A stretch of 64,000 nucleotides of DNA, taken from contig WAID01000003.1 in assembly GCA_016584495.1 (NCBI GenBank), forward strand, positions 4,774,001 through 4,838,000, given 5' to 3'. Every line of letters begins with the position of its first letter. Positions within the stretch are counted from its first letter, which is position 1. A model generated the notes under the pieces. It searched no databases. It was not told the DNA's origin and saw only the letters and a list, made by a program, of their open reading frames with translations. A program made the translations under genes and the position numbers. Below, in pieces: positions 44,387 through 56,159 of the stretch. The stretch is from Celoporthe dispersa (Eukaryota; Ascomycota; Sordariomycetes; Diaporthales; Cryphonectriaceae).

Positions 44387-45435
44387 CTACTTCCCAATCG
44401 TCAAAAATAGTCTGTCCCCGACATCGCCCAGCCCAGGCTTCAGCATACCCTCGGGCGTCAACTCGCTATCCACAGCCGCAACCCATATATCCACGCCCTG
44501 TGGCCACTCGGCCGCAGCCCGCCGCACGCCCGGGTCGGCGCCGAGGACGGACAGGACGAGGACTCTCTGGGCGCCCCATTCGCGGAGGGTCTGGATGGCG
44601 GCGGCGCAGGTGCCTCCTGTTGCGATGACGGGATCGAGGATGATGGCGAGGGAGGCGGTAGCGGTGGTGGTCGAGGAGGAGGAGGAGGAGGAGGCGATGT
44701 GTTCGGGTAGGTTGTTGTAGTACTCGACGGGCTCGAGGGTGGTGGGCTCGCGGTAGAGGCCGAGGTGGTGAACGGGGACGGGGGTCGGGAGGAGGGTTTG
44801 GATTGCTGGGAGGGGAGGGAGAGAAGAAGAGGGCCTCAATGTTAGTAGAAGGCGTGGGGTAGATTTTGGGAGGAAGGGAAAAGAAAAAAAGAAGAGAAGA
44901 AGAAAAGGGAGGGGGAGAGGGGGAGGGGGAGAGGGGGAGGGGGCATTGATTATATCATACCTTCTACCATGCCCAGGCCGGACCGTAGGATAGGCACGAT
45001 CGATATCGTCTCGGGTGTAATGACTGTCGTCTCGTACTCGAACCCGAGGGGTGTTTTATCCTAAAACATAAAATTGTAAACACACATATACACACACGAT
45101 GACAATATTGTTGCATCATTTATTTCCCTTCATCAACTTTACCTCCCACCCCCTTCCACCACCCTCCCTCTCTCCTCCTCCTCCTCCTCTTCTCCGTAAA
45201 AGAGGCAAGGAAAAGGAGCAAGGAAAGAAAAAGAGCTTGCCGCAAGAAGCTCACTCACCTTGGGGCCCGGCGCAGTAGATATAGCAGCCGACAGCGCCTC
45301 ACAGCCGACGATGAGGGCGATCTCGTGAACCAGCGACTTCACGTCCTTGGCGCTCGTGGTGCCGGAGCGGAGCTGGCTCAGCTTGGCGCGGAGGCACGGG
45401 TGCTGCGGGACGTGGACGTTGGAGGGGAGGGACAT
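44387..45435 (-). CDS. FUR1: Uracil phosphoribosyltransferase
   Basis: Three exons: 45435-45259, 45060-44961 and 44805-44387, with introns of 198 and 155 nt; 231 aa. The enzyme makes UMP from uracil and PRPP in pyrimidine salvage, in the cytosol, and activates 5-fluorouracil. Visible: 'TTVITPETISIVPILRSGLG' and MVEAIQTLLP across the exon 2-3 junction, VPVHHLGLYREPTTLEPVEYYNNLP, the PRPP loop LDPVIATGGT (149-158) and a C-terminal uracil-binding region ending GDVGDRLFLTIGK. Residues 130-143 are an insertion of seven Ser then Thr/Ala just before the PRPP strand, in a loop that is normally short. It differs between species in length and probably does not affect catalysis, which is inference. Intron 2 holds a G-tract array (44907-44943). 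Confidence 0.95.
44907..44943. repeat. (GGGGGAGA)n G-tract array inside UPRT intron 2
   Basis: At least six G-runs of 3-5 bases separated by A or AGA over 37 bp. It lies on the non-coding strand of the intron 44806-44960 and has clear G-quadruplex potential. Confidence 0.85.
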
Positions 45436-46445
45436 GTTGATCGAGTAGTGTGTGGTTGCAAAGTACGGAGGTTGGATGTAGATTATAGAGGTGTGTGTGT
45501 ATATGTATGTTCTGGTGGTCGTCGATGTGTGACGGAACGAGGAGGGGGCGTTCGATGCACACAAGAGACAGCACGCAGGTCGGTTATAGAGGCGACAAGC
45601 TGCAGCAGAACCAAGGTGATCTCTGGGAAACAGGAGAGAAGCTCAAGTGTTGAAGAGAGAGGGAGGAGGGGAGAGAGAGAGAGAGAGAGTTGAGATAGAA
45701 GATAGAGAGAGCACGACCAAGTGGCTTACCGGCAGGAGTGGAGGAGGCCGGGAGCTCCGATAAGGGAACGAGGAGGGGTTCTGTAGGGTTGAGCTGTCGG
45801 CAGGATTACTTGGGGGGGGGTGTTCCAGTAACGGGATCACTACAGGGGGGGTTACAGGGGGGATTGGGGGGGGGTAAGCCTCCGGCCCGATCCAGGGCGA
45901 GATCCACTGTAGTAGCACTAAATAGTAGCACTATGGTGTGGGTATGGGTCCCGGCAAGCTGTGGGCCTTGGAGTGTGCTGTGCTGTGGTATGCTATTCTG
46001 CCCTCCTATAACATGGTGATTTAACTCTGATCGACAATTATAGGCGTACTGTCACGTAAGTCATCTTATGATACGATAGATGGTGGGCTTGGAGAGGTTG
46101 TACCGATCTGGCTAGCTCAGAAAGAGAGGCTCACTCACTAGTCTTCCTCGAGGATAGGAGGTTTGTAATTGTATATGTATGCATCATCCCCAAGGGTGAA
46201 CACCGTCTATCAGTAAGTATGTATGTAGGCCATGGAGAGAGACCCCAGGATCACCTCATGACTGACAGCATCAGCCAGGCCTTTAGGCACATGCCCCAGG
46301 TGGAGACCACTCGTTCTGGAGGAGGAGGAGGAGGAGCAGCAGCAGCCAGCCGGCGCGGCGCTCAGGCCCAACCCCTCAGAGGCCTGGCCCCGACCCGACT
46401 GGCCGTGAACCTCAAAACCCAGGCAGCCCTCAGCGGGGTTCCCCG
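45436..46445. other. UPRT promoter and ALE1 3' flank
   Basis: About 1.0 kb. (GA)n at 45671-45689 and G-rich tracts at 45812-45874. A plus-strand frame entering from 46219 into the ALE1 last exon is a shadow. Confidence 0.65.
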
Positions 46446-48466
46446 CTACAACCTCTTCCGGGCCTTCTCCCTCTCCACCCATGCAACCCTCGCCTCGCCT
46501 ACCAGCTCACCCACGTCCCTCTCCACATCGCTCAACAGCCCCGGCCCGACTACGCCCTCGTGGTCCCGACTACCGCCCGCCGCCAGGCTCTCCGTGCTCG
46601 CCGACCTCTTAAGCTGGACCCCTGCGGCGCTGCTTCGCTCTTCCATCTTTTTCTTCAGCCACGGCCTGGCGGGCGACGAGAAGAAGGCCGACGATGCCAC
46701 CACGCCCACCACGCAGTAGAAGTAGACGCGCGCCCAGACCTTGACGCTGTCGGCGAAGCCCAGCACCAGGAAGGGTGTCGTCGCGAACGAGAAGGCCAGC
46801 TGCGTCACCAGGTAGGAGAAGACGTCGTAGTACAGCTTCTGCGGGGTGGGCTTCTGCGTCTTGGGGTCGATGAAGAAGGGGCGGAAATAGCGGCGGAAAT
46901 CTGTTGTTGCTGGTCAGCTCAAGATCCCCTTTTCTTTTTTTCTTTTCTTCATCTAAATAAGAAGAAGAAGGGAAAAAGACAGTTCGGCTTACTCTTGGCC
47001 ACGGTCTGGATGAAGCTGGCCAGCACAAATGTGAGATAATACCCAGGGTAGAACCCATGCCACACCGCGCTCGTCACAAACGTAGCCATGCTCGCCCGGA
47101 ACCCGGGCTTCTTGCCCAAGGGCGTGACCCGCAGGTAGATGTAGTTCCGCAGCCACAGGTTCGTCTTGATGTTCCAGTTGCCCAGGTACGCGCGCGTGTT
47201 CTGCGCCGTCTCGACCCCCACGGGTTCACGTTCTGCACCCGATCCCAGCTGACCCGGCCGGTGACGGGATCCACGCCGCTGTAGCCGATGCCGCTCAGGA
47301 TGCACGCGCCCTCGGTCAGCGACCACACGCCGTAGTACTTCATCCGCGCCGTGAGGTTGGTCATGTGCATGATCCAGACGCGCCGCAGCACCCCGTAGCG
47401 CATCAGGCCGTCGCCCACCAGCAGCTCCACGCTGTACCAGCCCGAGAAGTTGAGGAAGCAGAGGATCCACACGAGGCCCGTCACCATCTTCCACATGGCC
47501 GGCGTGGCGCTGCGCGGGATTCGCCGCTTCTTGCGCGTGGGCGGCTTCTTGGCCGGGTCCACCGTCGACGGCACCTCGAACATGCTCGTGTCCAGCCACC
47601 GCCTGTACTCGGCAAAGTCCATCGCGGGCCCGCACAGCAGCGCCGGGAAGAAGAACACCCACCCTGCGTAGTCCAGGAGGTCCGGCAGCTCCGCCAGCAC
47701 CCTGTCCCTCTGGAACTCGGACAGCTGGTCGTCGCTCAGCGTCCCGTCCGCCACGTTCCAGCAGAAGGCGCTCAGCTTCATCACGAGCACCATCTGCGCG
47801 CCCGTGATGTCGACGACAGCCGGGCTGTTGGCGAACTGGCGCTCGAGCTGGTTGACGCTCATGTGGCCCATGAGGAACACGAAGCCGACCCAGGGCATGT
47901 AGGGGCTGCCGCGCAGGAAGTAGGCGATGCCGTAGCTGCCACCCGCGGCGATCAGGGAGGGTGCGCAGGCCAGCCCATAGGTCGAACAGGCCGACGAGGA
48001 AGAAGATGCCGGTTCTAGCCCACGAGCCCGTGTTAGCAACTGGCATCCCGTCCCGGCCTGAGGCCAGACAGCGCACCTACCCTGCGATGAAGAGGTTCTT
48101 GTAGGCGGGCTTCGTGTCGGGAATGCGCTTGAGGAGGGCCGCGAGGGGGTACGATATGAGGATCGAGAATATGAGCTTGACTGTCCCGGCCCGCCGTCAC
48201 TTGGGTGTTAGCCTTCTGAGGAAGAGAGAGAGAAAGAGAGAGAGGTGGGGGTTGTCGAGGTGGCACTGCGCAAGGAGCACAAGGCAGGGCAGGGCAGGTA
48301 GATCTTACGTTCATCGGGGCCGGCGCCGACAGAGTCTGCCAGCCAGACGAAGGCTGTTGTTGTTGTTGAGGAGGTTTGTCAGTCAGTCTCTCCTACCGCT
48401 CCGGGCATGACAGAAGTGGTGTGGACATGGGAAGAAAAGCTTACGGGCGTGTATGAAGGGAAGCAT
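46446..48466 (-). CDS. ALE1: Lysophospholipid acyltransferase (MBOAT, ALE1 type), two frame breaks
   Basis: Five exons: 48466-48445, 48353-48309, 48180-48081, 48014-46993 and 46900-46446, with introns of 91, 128, 66 and 92 nt; about 547 aa. The short first exons give MLPFIHAPFVWLADSVG, the usual start of this family. The multi-pass ER protein reacylates lysophospholipids in the Lands cycle. Conserved: FFLVGLFDLWAGLRTL, SPYMPWVGFVFLMGHMSVNQ, the MBOAT Asn region GNWNIKTNLWLRN (334-346) and catalytic His375 in 'SAVWHGFYPGYYLTF'. Exon 4 has two single-base faults: one base too many near 47955-47957 (after GLRTL) and one too few in the C5 run 47215-47219 (after QNVNP). Between them the correct frame runs for about 245 codons. 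The two cancel, so the ends stay in register. The C-terminal tail is charged, with basic ends suited to ER retention. Confidence 0.92.
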
Positions 48467-49593
48467 CCTTGGTAACGGTAGGCAGAAGGAGGCTGCTCAG
48501 AGGAAGGGGGCTGTCGTGAGGGTCGTTCAGAGAGAGAGAGAGAGAGAGATGCTCGTCTCGTCAGTCCATGCCTCTCCGGAGCTGCTGGAGACCAGAATGC
48601 CAGGCTTAAAAAGAGCGAGGTTCAGCGTGAATGCAGTCTATCAGAATGTTTGCTGAGGCAGGAAAACTGCTGTGTTGTGGCGTTGTGAGCTTCCGTGATG
48701 CGTGCACGACCTGAAGAGACAGTGGTGACCTTGTGCAGTGGCTGCAGCCGGCAGGGCTTGTCGGGCCAGAGCTCCAAGGCTGCCCTCAGCAGGTGATGTC
48801 ACAGGGTAAATTTGGCACCACCACTACTTTTTTTTGACATGTGGGACCAGGAACCAATGAACCATCCCACGAGGACTCGGCATCACATTTTGGGGGCGGC
48901 CTTGGCATTTCCTACCGCGGGAGAACACCTTGGCAGTGAAGTCAGAAAGACCACCTGAAAGATGCTCTCGCCTCTTATTTAGCTGCAAGATTCAAGGGAA
49001 TCATACTGGATACAATTATGGGAATGAGTGTATTCAACCACATTTTCATACAAGATCGTTGATTAGATAATATAAAGATGTATATATAGAGAGGTTGGTG
49101 GAAATATAAAAACATACCCCCAGAATCATTTTTTTCCCTGTGAGAACTGGTGACGCCCCCGTCGTCTCATGACTACTAAAGTGCCTTCGCATCAGGAGCA
49201 CACGAGCCCTTTCCTTCTGCCCCCGTGTCTTGGTACAACACCACTTGAACGCCGTATAGATGTCATTGTCTGTTCCCTCCGTGTGCGTGGCCTCAAGTCG
49301 TTACCTATACGGAAATCATGCATGTACGCCGTTTGTTGTGTGTGTGTGTGTGTTCATCTGCCTGCTCTATACCAAGAGACCGGTTGAGGACTGGACAAGG
49401 CGGGACCCAAGAAAATGGATATACAAGAATTGGACCGAGACCTAGATCTAATGCACTGGCTGTTCCCTGATATTTCGGCTCCAGCGCTGGTCAATGCACC
49501 TCCCGAGCTTCTTCCCTCGGCGGAGGCTGCGACGGTTTCATCCGCAGCGTCGCGGGGGGTCCAAGTCACCACCTCCACCACACGGCGACCCTT
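48467..49593. other. ALE1 promoter and VRG4 3' flank
   Basis: About 1.1 kb. (AG)n at 48529-48549 is 63 bp upstream of the ALE1 ATG. No gene supported. Confidence 0.65.
48529..48549. repeat. (AG)n microsatellite
   Basis: About ten AG units in the ALE1 leader or promoter. Confidence 0.85.
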
Positions 49594-51036
49594 CTATGCG
49601 TTCGCGGCGTCCTTGCTGCTCTGCGCGCTCGCGCTCATCACGGGCTGCTGCGTCGGCAGTGACATCTTGCTCTGCGCTGACGACCGGATCTTGGCGTACG
49701 CATAGACGATCCCGCTGACGAAGCCCAGGAAGATGGCCGAGACGCTGCCGACGGTGACGGGCGCGGCGAAGAAGATGAGGCCGGAGATGGCGATGGGCAG
49801 CTTGTTGAGCGCGCCGACCATGGAGTATGTCGTCGACGAGGTCACGCGGATGCACCAGGCCGAGCAGTACGAGATGAAGATGGCAGCCAGGCCCGAGTAG
49901 ATCATGCCGATGATCAGGGTGTTGCGGGACTCCTCGGGGAAGTTCAGGGCGAGGTTCGCGGAGCTCCAGTCCTCGAAGATCAGGGAGGCCACGATGAGGG
50001 TGGGGATCGTGAGCAGGTTGTTGTAGAACATGGCTGCGAGGGTGCTGTCAGTCTCTGACCTGCTGAGAGGCTCAACACGTCTTGTTATACATACAGTCCC
50101 AGTCCTTGAAGTTCATCTTCTTGATGACCTTGCGCATCGTCAGGACATACGAGGCCGTGCAGAACACATTCATGCCCATCCAGGCATACCCGGCATTCAG
50201 GGTCGACACGCTGACGCTCGCGTCGTAGCCACCCTCCAGGGCGGCCTGGATGTCGGCCCAAGCAGCAACGACGGAGCTGACCACCATCAGGCCGAAGGAC
50301 AGGAGGGCCATGGGGGTGACCTCGCCGCCGAACCAGAGGACCTCGCCGTACGCGATGACGATGATGGTCAGGTTCTTGAAGATCGTGTAGACGGGGACGG
50401 AGAGGAACTGGAGGGACTTGGTGCTCGTGTAGATCATGCCGACGAGGAGGACGGAGATCGGGTACCCTGGTCGCCGGTCAGTATGTTGGCGCCCCCGGCC
50501 CCCATCTTCCGCACGTGAAACAGATCCAGGCTCTTCCACACTCTGAAGACGTACATTTCTTGGCCTTGTCCTTGTCAAAAGGCGCAAGGCTGGTGATGAG
50601 CCCAGCCTTCTTGCAGATCAGGATGGCGACGATGCAGACGATAGACTGGCGCCCAGGAAAGTCAGCTTTTCTGATAGCCCCCAGGCTCATATTCACAGGA
50701 AACACTGGTGCCCCGGACAGGAGGAGAAAGGAGGGGGGGGGGGATCTCGCTCGTCCATCATACCTGTACGGCAAGGTAGAACAGGTTCAGGTTCCAGTTC
50801 TTGCCCGAGACGCAGTACTTGTTGACGACGGTCATGGAGATGGACGACAGGCAGTAGGCGAGAATGGAGGTGCCCGGGCTGTTCTGGACCTTTGCGAACT
50901 TGTCGTGGAAGCTCGGCGTGTGGGAGACGCGGTGCGACGGTGTCCTGGCGAGGAAGGGGTCCTTCTCCTCCTGGAAGCTATCGCTCCGGTCGGGGATCCG
51001 GACCACGAAGTCATCGCTCTTCTTATCTGTAGACAT
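49594..51036 (-). CDS. VRG4: GDP-mannose transporter
   Basis: Four exons: 51036-50764, 50645-50555, 50466-50095 and 50033-49594, with introns of 118, 88 and 61 nt; 391 aa, all junctions in phase and no frameshift. It is a nucleotide-sugar transporter of the DMT superfamily with about ten membrane segments, which brings GDP-mannose into the Golgi lumen in exchange for GMP for mannan and glycoprotein synthesis. Diagnostic: the substrate-binding motif GALNKLP (319-325), SSISMTVVNKYCVSG in the first helix, YTSTKSLQFLSVPVYTIFKNLT, and MFYNNLLTIP after the last splice. The N-terminal tail of about 55 residues is cytosolic and charged, and the C-terminal tail is Ser/Gln-rich. Normally essential in fungi. 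Confidence 0.96.
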
Positions 51037-52326
51037 CTCGACGACGGCTGTCCTGTCTCCTTCTCTTCTCTCCTCTCTGTCTGGTCGAGCACAGGGGTGT
51101 AACGAGCGACGTCTGGCGGGTGGTGGTCGAGATGGAGGTCTTCGTGGGAAGGGGGGACCTGAAGATGTCGTCGAGAGCAGATACCAGTTGATGATGGCTT
51201 TTGGTTGGAACAGAGAGAAAAAATAGTGGGTGGACTTGAGACGTAGAGGCCAGAGCCCGGGTGGAGACTCTTGGGGCTTTTTCGATTACCGAAGATCCCA
51301 CAGAGCTCGTCGCGATCGTCGACAACAGACGAAGGTGGTGGCTAGACTGATCTTGTCCTTTCGGCTTGGGTGGGAAGGGGGGAAGGGGGAGGACACGCCA
51401 GACCAGCAAGTCCCAAAAAAAAAAAAAATGAAGACGGCAACGAGAAAAGGGAGGCAGCATTAGGTGTTAGGTTATTACGGGAACGTCTTCCCTATCAGAA
51501 CTTCATGCGCCTTTCCCCCCCCCCCCCGGATTCGCAGGACATTGGGGCCGGCTAGTGGCTGCAACCTGCTGGGCTTGGCAGGTTCTAGGTGTGAGATCCC
51601 AGGCACTGCTCCCCACCTGCTGAGGCGGTGTGCCACTAAAATTGGGAGCTGACCCCACTGAAACTCGACACGAGCCACACATGGATCCGCCCCAATCCTA
51701 TTGAGGTTGAGGCCAGATTGATTTACACACTTGCTATTATGTGGTAACTATGTATGTGCTACGGTATAGAAGGCTACACATGAAACCTGTCCGCACGTTG
51801 GTCTGAATATACTTGCGGTTTTCAATGTATATATATATATGTAGATAGATAGATAGATGGAGCAGAACCTTCCTGAGAGGCATATCAATCATGACCATAA
51901 AGGGCATTAGATTTATAGAGTCGTAACCACTTCAATTGTTCTGAGGTCAAGACCAAGTTCATCGGTGCAATATATATATATATATATATATATTATCGCA
52001 CAGCCTGCCGAAGTCTCACTCGGCCCCGGGAAGAATATCTCGTTGATCAGCCATAGCACCTCAAACAGTCCTCTCAGCAGTGAAGCAATGTAGGAGTACA
52101 CGGCACAACGTCAAAAGGGTCTGACTTGATAGCAGACACCAGATTCGAGCAATCCGAACCCATCGTCAGGCTCCTCCCTTGATCACGATGTGAGACGTCG
52201 ACGGCCCAAGGCTGCATCCAGCCATTTCTTGATACTCATCATCAATGCGCCGCCGGCGAGGGCAACCTCTCTATCTATGACCTTGTTCATGCCATTCGCG
52301 TTCTCTTGCCCTTCCCTCTTGCGACG
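51037..52326. other. 1.3 kb spacer, VRG4 promoter and SDR 3' flank
   Basis: C13 tract at 51515-51527, (TA)n near 51829-51840, (GATA)n at 51844-51858 and (AT)n at 51970-51993. No gene supported. Confidence 0.65.
51970..51993. repeat. (AT)n microsatellite
   Basis: About twelve AT units, intergenic. Confidence 0.85.
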
Positions 52327-53550
52327 CTAAGCAGCAGCCATGATCGTGTCCTCTTGGGTACCAGACGCCTCGCCCTCCTCATCACGCTGTGCATCGCCGT
52401 CCCTGGCGTCGTCCGCCCTCTCGTGCCTCTTCTCGTCCGACGACGACGCTGCTGCCGCCACCGCCCCCTCCTCGCCCGGCGGCACGGGAAAGTTCAGGTA
52501 CTTCCAGTCCTCCAGCTCCTCGGTGACGCTCCGGAGCCTGTCGCGGATGCTCTCGATGGCGTAGCTCCCGAGCAGCAGGCGCAGGGGCGGGTAGGAGCAG
52601 TGGCCCAGCTGCCAGACGAGCTCGGCGCACTTGACGGCGCTGGTGGGCTGCCTGTCGCTGAGCCAGGAGACCATGCGCTTGGCGTGCAGGGCGGGCGACG
52701 TCGGGTGGCTGTAGGGCTCGGAGGCGGGCCGAATCAGGAAGTGGCCCCACGTGGGCAGCTGGCTGGTGCCGGAGTCGAGGGGCTCGTCGCGCCGGACCAG
52801 GCCAGGCTCGACGAGCGTCGCCTTGAGGTTGAAGGGGCAGATCTCGTAGAGCATGGCCTCGATGAGGCCCTCGACCGCGTACTTGGTCGCGCAGTAGGGG
52901 CCCAGGCCGGGCACGCCGAGGGCCCCGCTCGTCGAGCTGAAGATGAGGTAGCGCCCGGACTCGCGCATCCGGAAGTAAGGCAGCGAGCACTGGATGATGT
53001 GCAGGGCACCCATGAAGTTGGTCTCGAACTGGTTGCGGATCTCGTGCTCGTCCTGGTCCTCGCAGGCGCCGATGACCCCGTACCCGGAGCAGTTGACCAC
53101 GATGTCGTAGCGGCCGAACCGGTCCAGCACCCGCTCGAAGACAAGGGCCACAGACTCCCGGCCGCGGACGTCACACTGCAGATGGAGGCAGTTCTCGTGC
53201 TGCGGCAGGGCGTTGGGCTGGGCGTTCTCGAAGGACCTCCCGACGCTGACGACGAGGTCCTTGTGCAGCAGGGCGGCCTTCACGAGGGACCTGCCCATGT
53301 GGCCCGTGCCGCCAAAGACCTAAAGGGGGTTTGGAAGCTCGTTAGACAGTGCCTGTGGTGCCGCGACGGGTATCAAGCTTAAGAACAAAAGAAAGGGCGA
53401 GGGGGAGGGGGGTGGGAGGAAGAGACTCACGACCCAGACTTTCTGTTCTGTTGGACTGCCTGCCTGTGGCGGATCACAGCTCGCGGGTAGCTGCAGTCGA
53501 GCGGGCTGCCGCGCTGGAGGGTTCACGGCGGTGGGCGCTTTTGCGTCCAT
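52327..53550 (-). CDS. Short-chain dehydrogenase/reductase
   Basis: Two exons, 53550-53431 and 53319-52327, intron 111 nt (GTGAGT donor, CTTTAG acceptor); 370 aa. The splice creates the dinucleotide-binding motif VFGGTGHMGRS (41-51), a variant of the classical TGxxxGxG loop. The active site reads Ser in SSTSG (168-172), Tyr182 and Lys186 in YCATK, and NCSGYG (116-121) stands for the NAG motif. An FETNFMGALH segment and a C-terminal VEPGLVRRDE are typical of classical SDRs that act on lipids or small alcohols (retinol-dehydrogenase- or AYR1-like). The substrate is unknown. The first 36 residues are Pro/Ala-rich and the last 40 are charged and disordered-looking. Confidence 0.92.
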
Positions 53551-54906
53551 GGTAGAGGTGCCTCACGATGGGCTGTGGACTCAACAAGTTGTCGGGGTAG
53601 GAGGAGTCGGTGAAGATGATGGTTTGCGGTATCAACTCGTCACGTCAAAAGAGTGCCACTCATCTCGTAGTTGCCAGAGGGCATAGGCTCCCCTTTGGAC
53701 CCGTAGGATCGACCTTCCGAGAGGTGTAGACAGCAATAGGTGAGCACTACAGAGATCGGGTCAAAGGGAGAAGGAAGAATGTCTCTGAAAACCTGTCAAG
53801 AGTCGTCCACACGAGGTTGTTTGTATGTTCCTAAGGTGTGTAGATCATGGTACAGCGATAAGAGCAGAACGTCGACAATGAACAACAGTCCAACTAACGA
53901 CACGAAAGAAAAAAGAAAGAAAAGAAAAAAGGAAGGAGAAAAAAGGTCTTTGATTCTAAAGAAGCCTTCAAGTCCTGATGGAGAGAATAGGGGAAGGATG
54001 CGATCTCTGCCTGTGACTGACGGTGGTCATGCCATGGCCGGATTTTATTTACCCTGGGTGTATGAAGAGGGGGGGGGGGGGAGGGAATAATACAACTTGA
54101 ATACAGCATAAAAGCATGCCATGTCGGTCGGCGGCACTTCCATACCCCTCCAGAGTGCTAGCCTTGCTAGTCCCTGCATAGTAGCCAAGAAATGTTGCCT
54201 AGGCGGAAGAGCGGATACGATGAGTATCCTCGCCTAAACAATTTGGTGGATAGAGGCATGAATAAACCTCGTTGGAGACTTCAGGAAGAAGTGAATTAAA
54301 GAAGAAGAAAAATTTGAATGACTTCTCTTGATTTGCGGTGGTGGATACAAGAGAAGAGGAAAGGGGAAAGGGCTCGCTCTGTTGGGGCGCCACCTAACTG
54401 AATCTCACTCAGCAGCGTGCAGCCACTGTAACCTACAGTAGAAATGACACGCTAATCGCTCAGATCAGAACCCCTGAAGCCCCTACAGCAGAACCGACCC
54501 CACCCCCACCTTTTTTTTTTCTGCCTCTCCTCTCTCTCTGCGTCGACGTCACATTTTCAACCGAGCACGCCAGCCCACGACGACCAGGAACAGCCAATCG
54601 AGGGCCACCCTTTGGGCATCCATCCACTGCATCTGCTGGGTGAGTAAGTTGACGGCGCCGACGACGGTCTCGAGGCAAATCTTCTTGTACTTAGACTAGG
54701 CTTTTCTCTCCCTCTCCCTCTCTCCCAAAACCCCCATCTTCTCTGACTCTACTACAACCTGTTCATTCAGATATAATACTAGTTGCATCACCTACCTCTG
54801 CTTTCTCTCTCAAAAGCGTCTCGTCTCATGCTTGGCATTTGAGACTTACGCCTGAAATTTCTCCTTGCTCCCCTCCTCACTCACACACGCACACACACCC
54901 CCCAGG
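53551..54906. other. Divergent promoter region, SDR / ADI1
   Basis: 1.36 kb between diverging genes. CT-rich tracts precede the ADI1 start. No gene supported. Confidence 0.6.
54701..54726 (+). promoter_or_regulatory. CT-rich core promoter tract of ADI1
   Basis: An almost pure pyrimidine run about 180 bp before the ADI1 ATG. Such tracts often precede transcription starts in filamentous ascomycetes; the role here is inference. Confidence 0.35.
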
Positions 54907-55573
54907 ATGAAGGCCTACCTCTACGACAACCAGCCGGTAAGGCTCAGACCTTTGCTCTCCCCTTTCACTCCGCCAGATCACCCCAAAACTCCAGCTCGGA
55001 CGCACCACTTACCACAAAACCCCACAGGGCGACCAGCGCCTCCCCCACGACTCAGGCGCCCCCGTCGACGCCTCTGCCCTGGAGAAGCTCGGCGTGCTCT
55101 ACTACCACATGCCCGCGACCTCCGAGGTGGACGCCCTCGCGCGGGACCGCGGCTACCGCAACCGCGACGAGATCACCGTGAGCCCGGAGAAGATGGGCGA
55201 CACCTACGAGACCAAGGTTCGGTCCTTCTTCGCCGAGCACCTGCACGAGGACGAGGAGATCCGGTACATCCGCGGCGGCAAGGGCTACTTTGACGTGCGC
55301 AACGAGGGCGACAGCTGGGTGCGCATCCAGCTGGAGAAGGACGACCTGATCATCTTGCCTGCTGGTATCTATCACCGTTTCACGACGGACGAGACCAATG
55401 TGAGTGTCCCATGTTGTCTGTGTGTCTTTGTTTGTGTGATACTGATAGGGCTGTAGTATGTGCACGCAATGAGGCTCTTCAAGGATGAGCCCAAGTGGAC
55501 GCCGCTGAACAGGAGCGGGGACCTGGATAGCAATTTTCACAGGAAGGAGTACGTATCTCAATATCTGAGCTGA
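54907..55573 (+). CDS. ADI1: Acireductone dioxygenase
   Basis: Three exons: 54907-54936, 55028-55399 and 55457-55573, with introns of 91 and 57 nt; 172 aa. Exon 1 encodes only the ten residues MKAYLYDNQP. The enzyme converts acireductone to the 2-keto acid precursor of methionine (Fe form) in the methionine salvage pathway, in cytosol or nucleus. Metal ligands are all present: His81, His83 and Glu87 in EHLHEDEEIRY, and His126 in 'PAGIYHRFT'. The cupin strands GGKGYFDVR and DDLIILPAG are as expected, with the family's N-terminal PGDQRLPHDSG formed across the first splice. The length is usual for a fungal ARD. Confidence 0.96.
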
Positions 55574-56159
55574 GACACCAACAGAGAGGGGGATTGAAGA
55601 GAGTGGGAGGATCGAGGCCGGGAGGGCGGTGGAGAACGGCGGGAGCGCGAAAGAGACTTGATATCCTTCCTAGATCCAATTTAGACTTGGGTCTGCGACT
55701 CGACTACGCTTGAACGTCTGGACCTGGATAAGAATTGTGGGATTCATAACGGCCCGTGAACAAGATAGTATTCGAACTTCCTCCGAAAGATGTAGACTGG
55801 CTCATGCAGATAATTTCTATGTTGGACTAGCAGTCACACCACGCCGTCTGGGAATCATGCCTAGACGGAGTGCGGACTTGGCTGTTGTCTCAATGCCAAA
55901 AAGCCAGACCCTCCCCAATGCCCTTATACATGCCACCTAAACGCCAAACATGCTCGTCTTGTACAGAGGCCGAGCAATTGTATCCAGCAGGAAATTGTAA
56001 ATGCCGTTCCGCAACGCCCCCCCCCCCAAAAAAAAAGGTCGGGCCCGTCGAAGGGGGTTTTCCCAAAGTATGTATATGTACCACCGAGAAGAGAGAGAGA
56101 AGGAAGAAGAAAAGGCAGGTTGGGGGGGGGGGAGGCCAAGCGCAGTGAAGCTTGTGTCT
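55574..56159. other. Convergent spacer ADI1 / derlin
   Basis: About 590 bp between two 3' ends. C and G homopolymers near 56018-56030 and 56122-56133. No gene supported. Confidence 0.6.

Noticed and set aside
46219..46719. Plus-strand frame of 166 codons opposite the ALE1 last exon
   Set aside because: Shadow frame with Ser/Pro/Ala-rich sequence; the minus strand encodes the conserved ALE1 C-terminus.
52306..53382. Plus-strand open frame of 358 codons
   Set aside because: Antisense shadow of the SDR gene in GC-rich codons.
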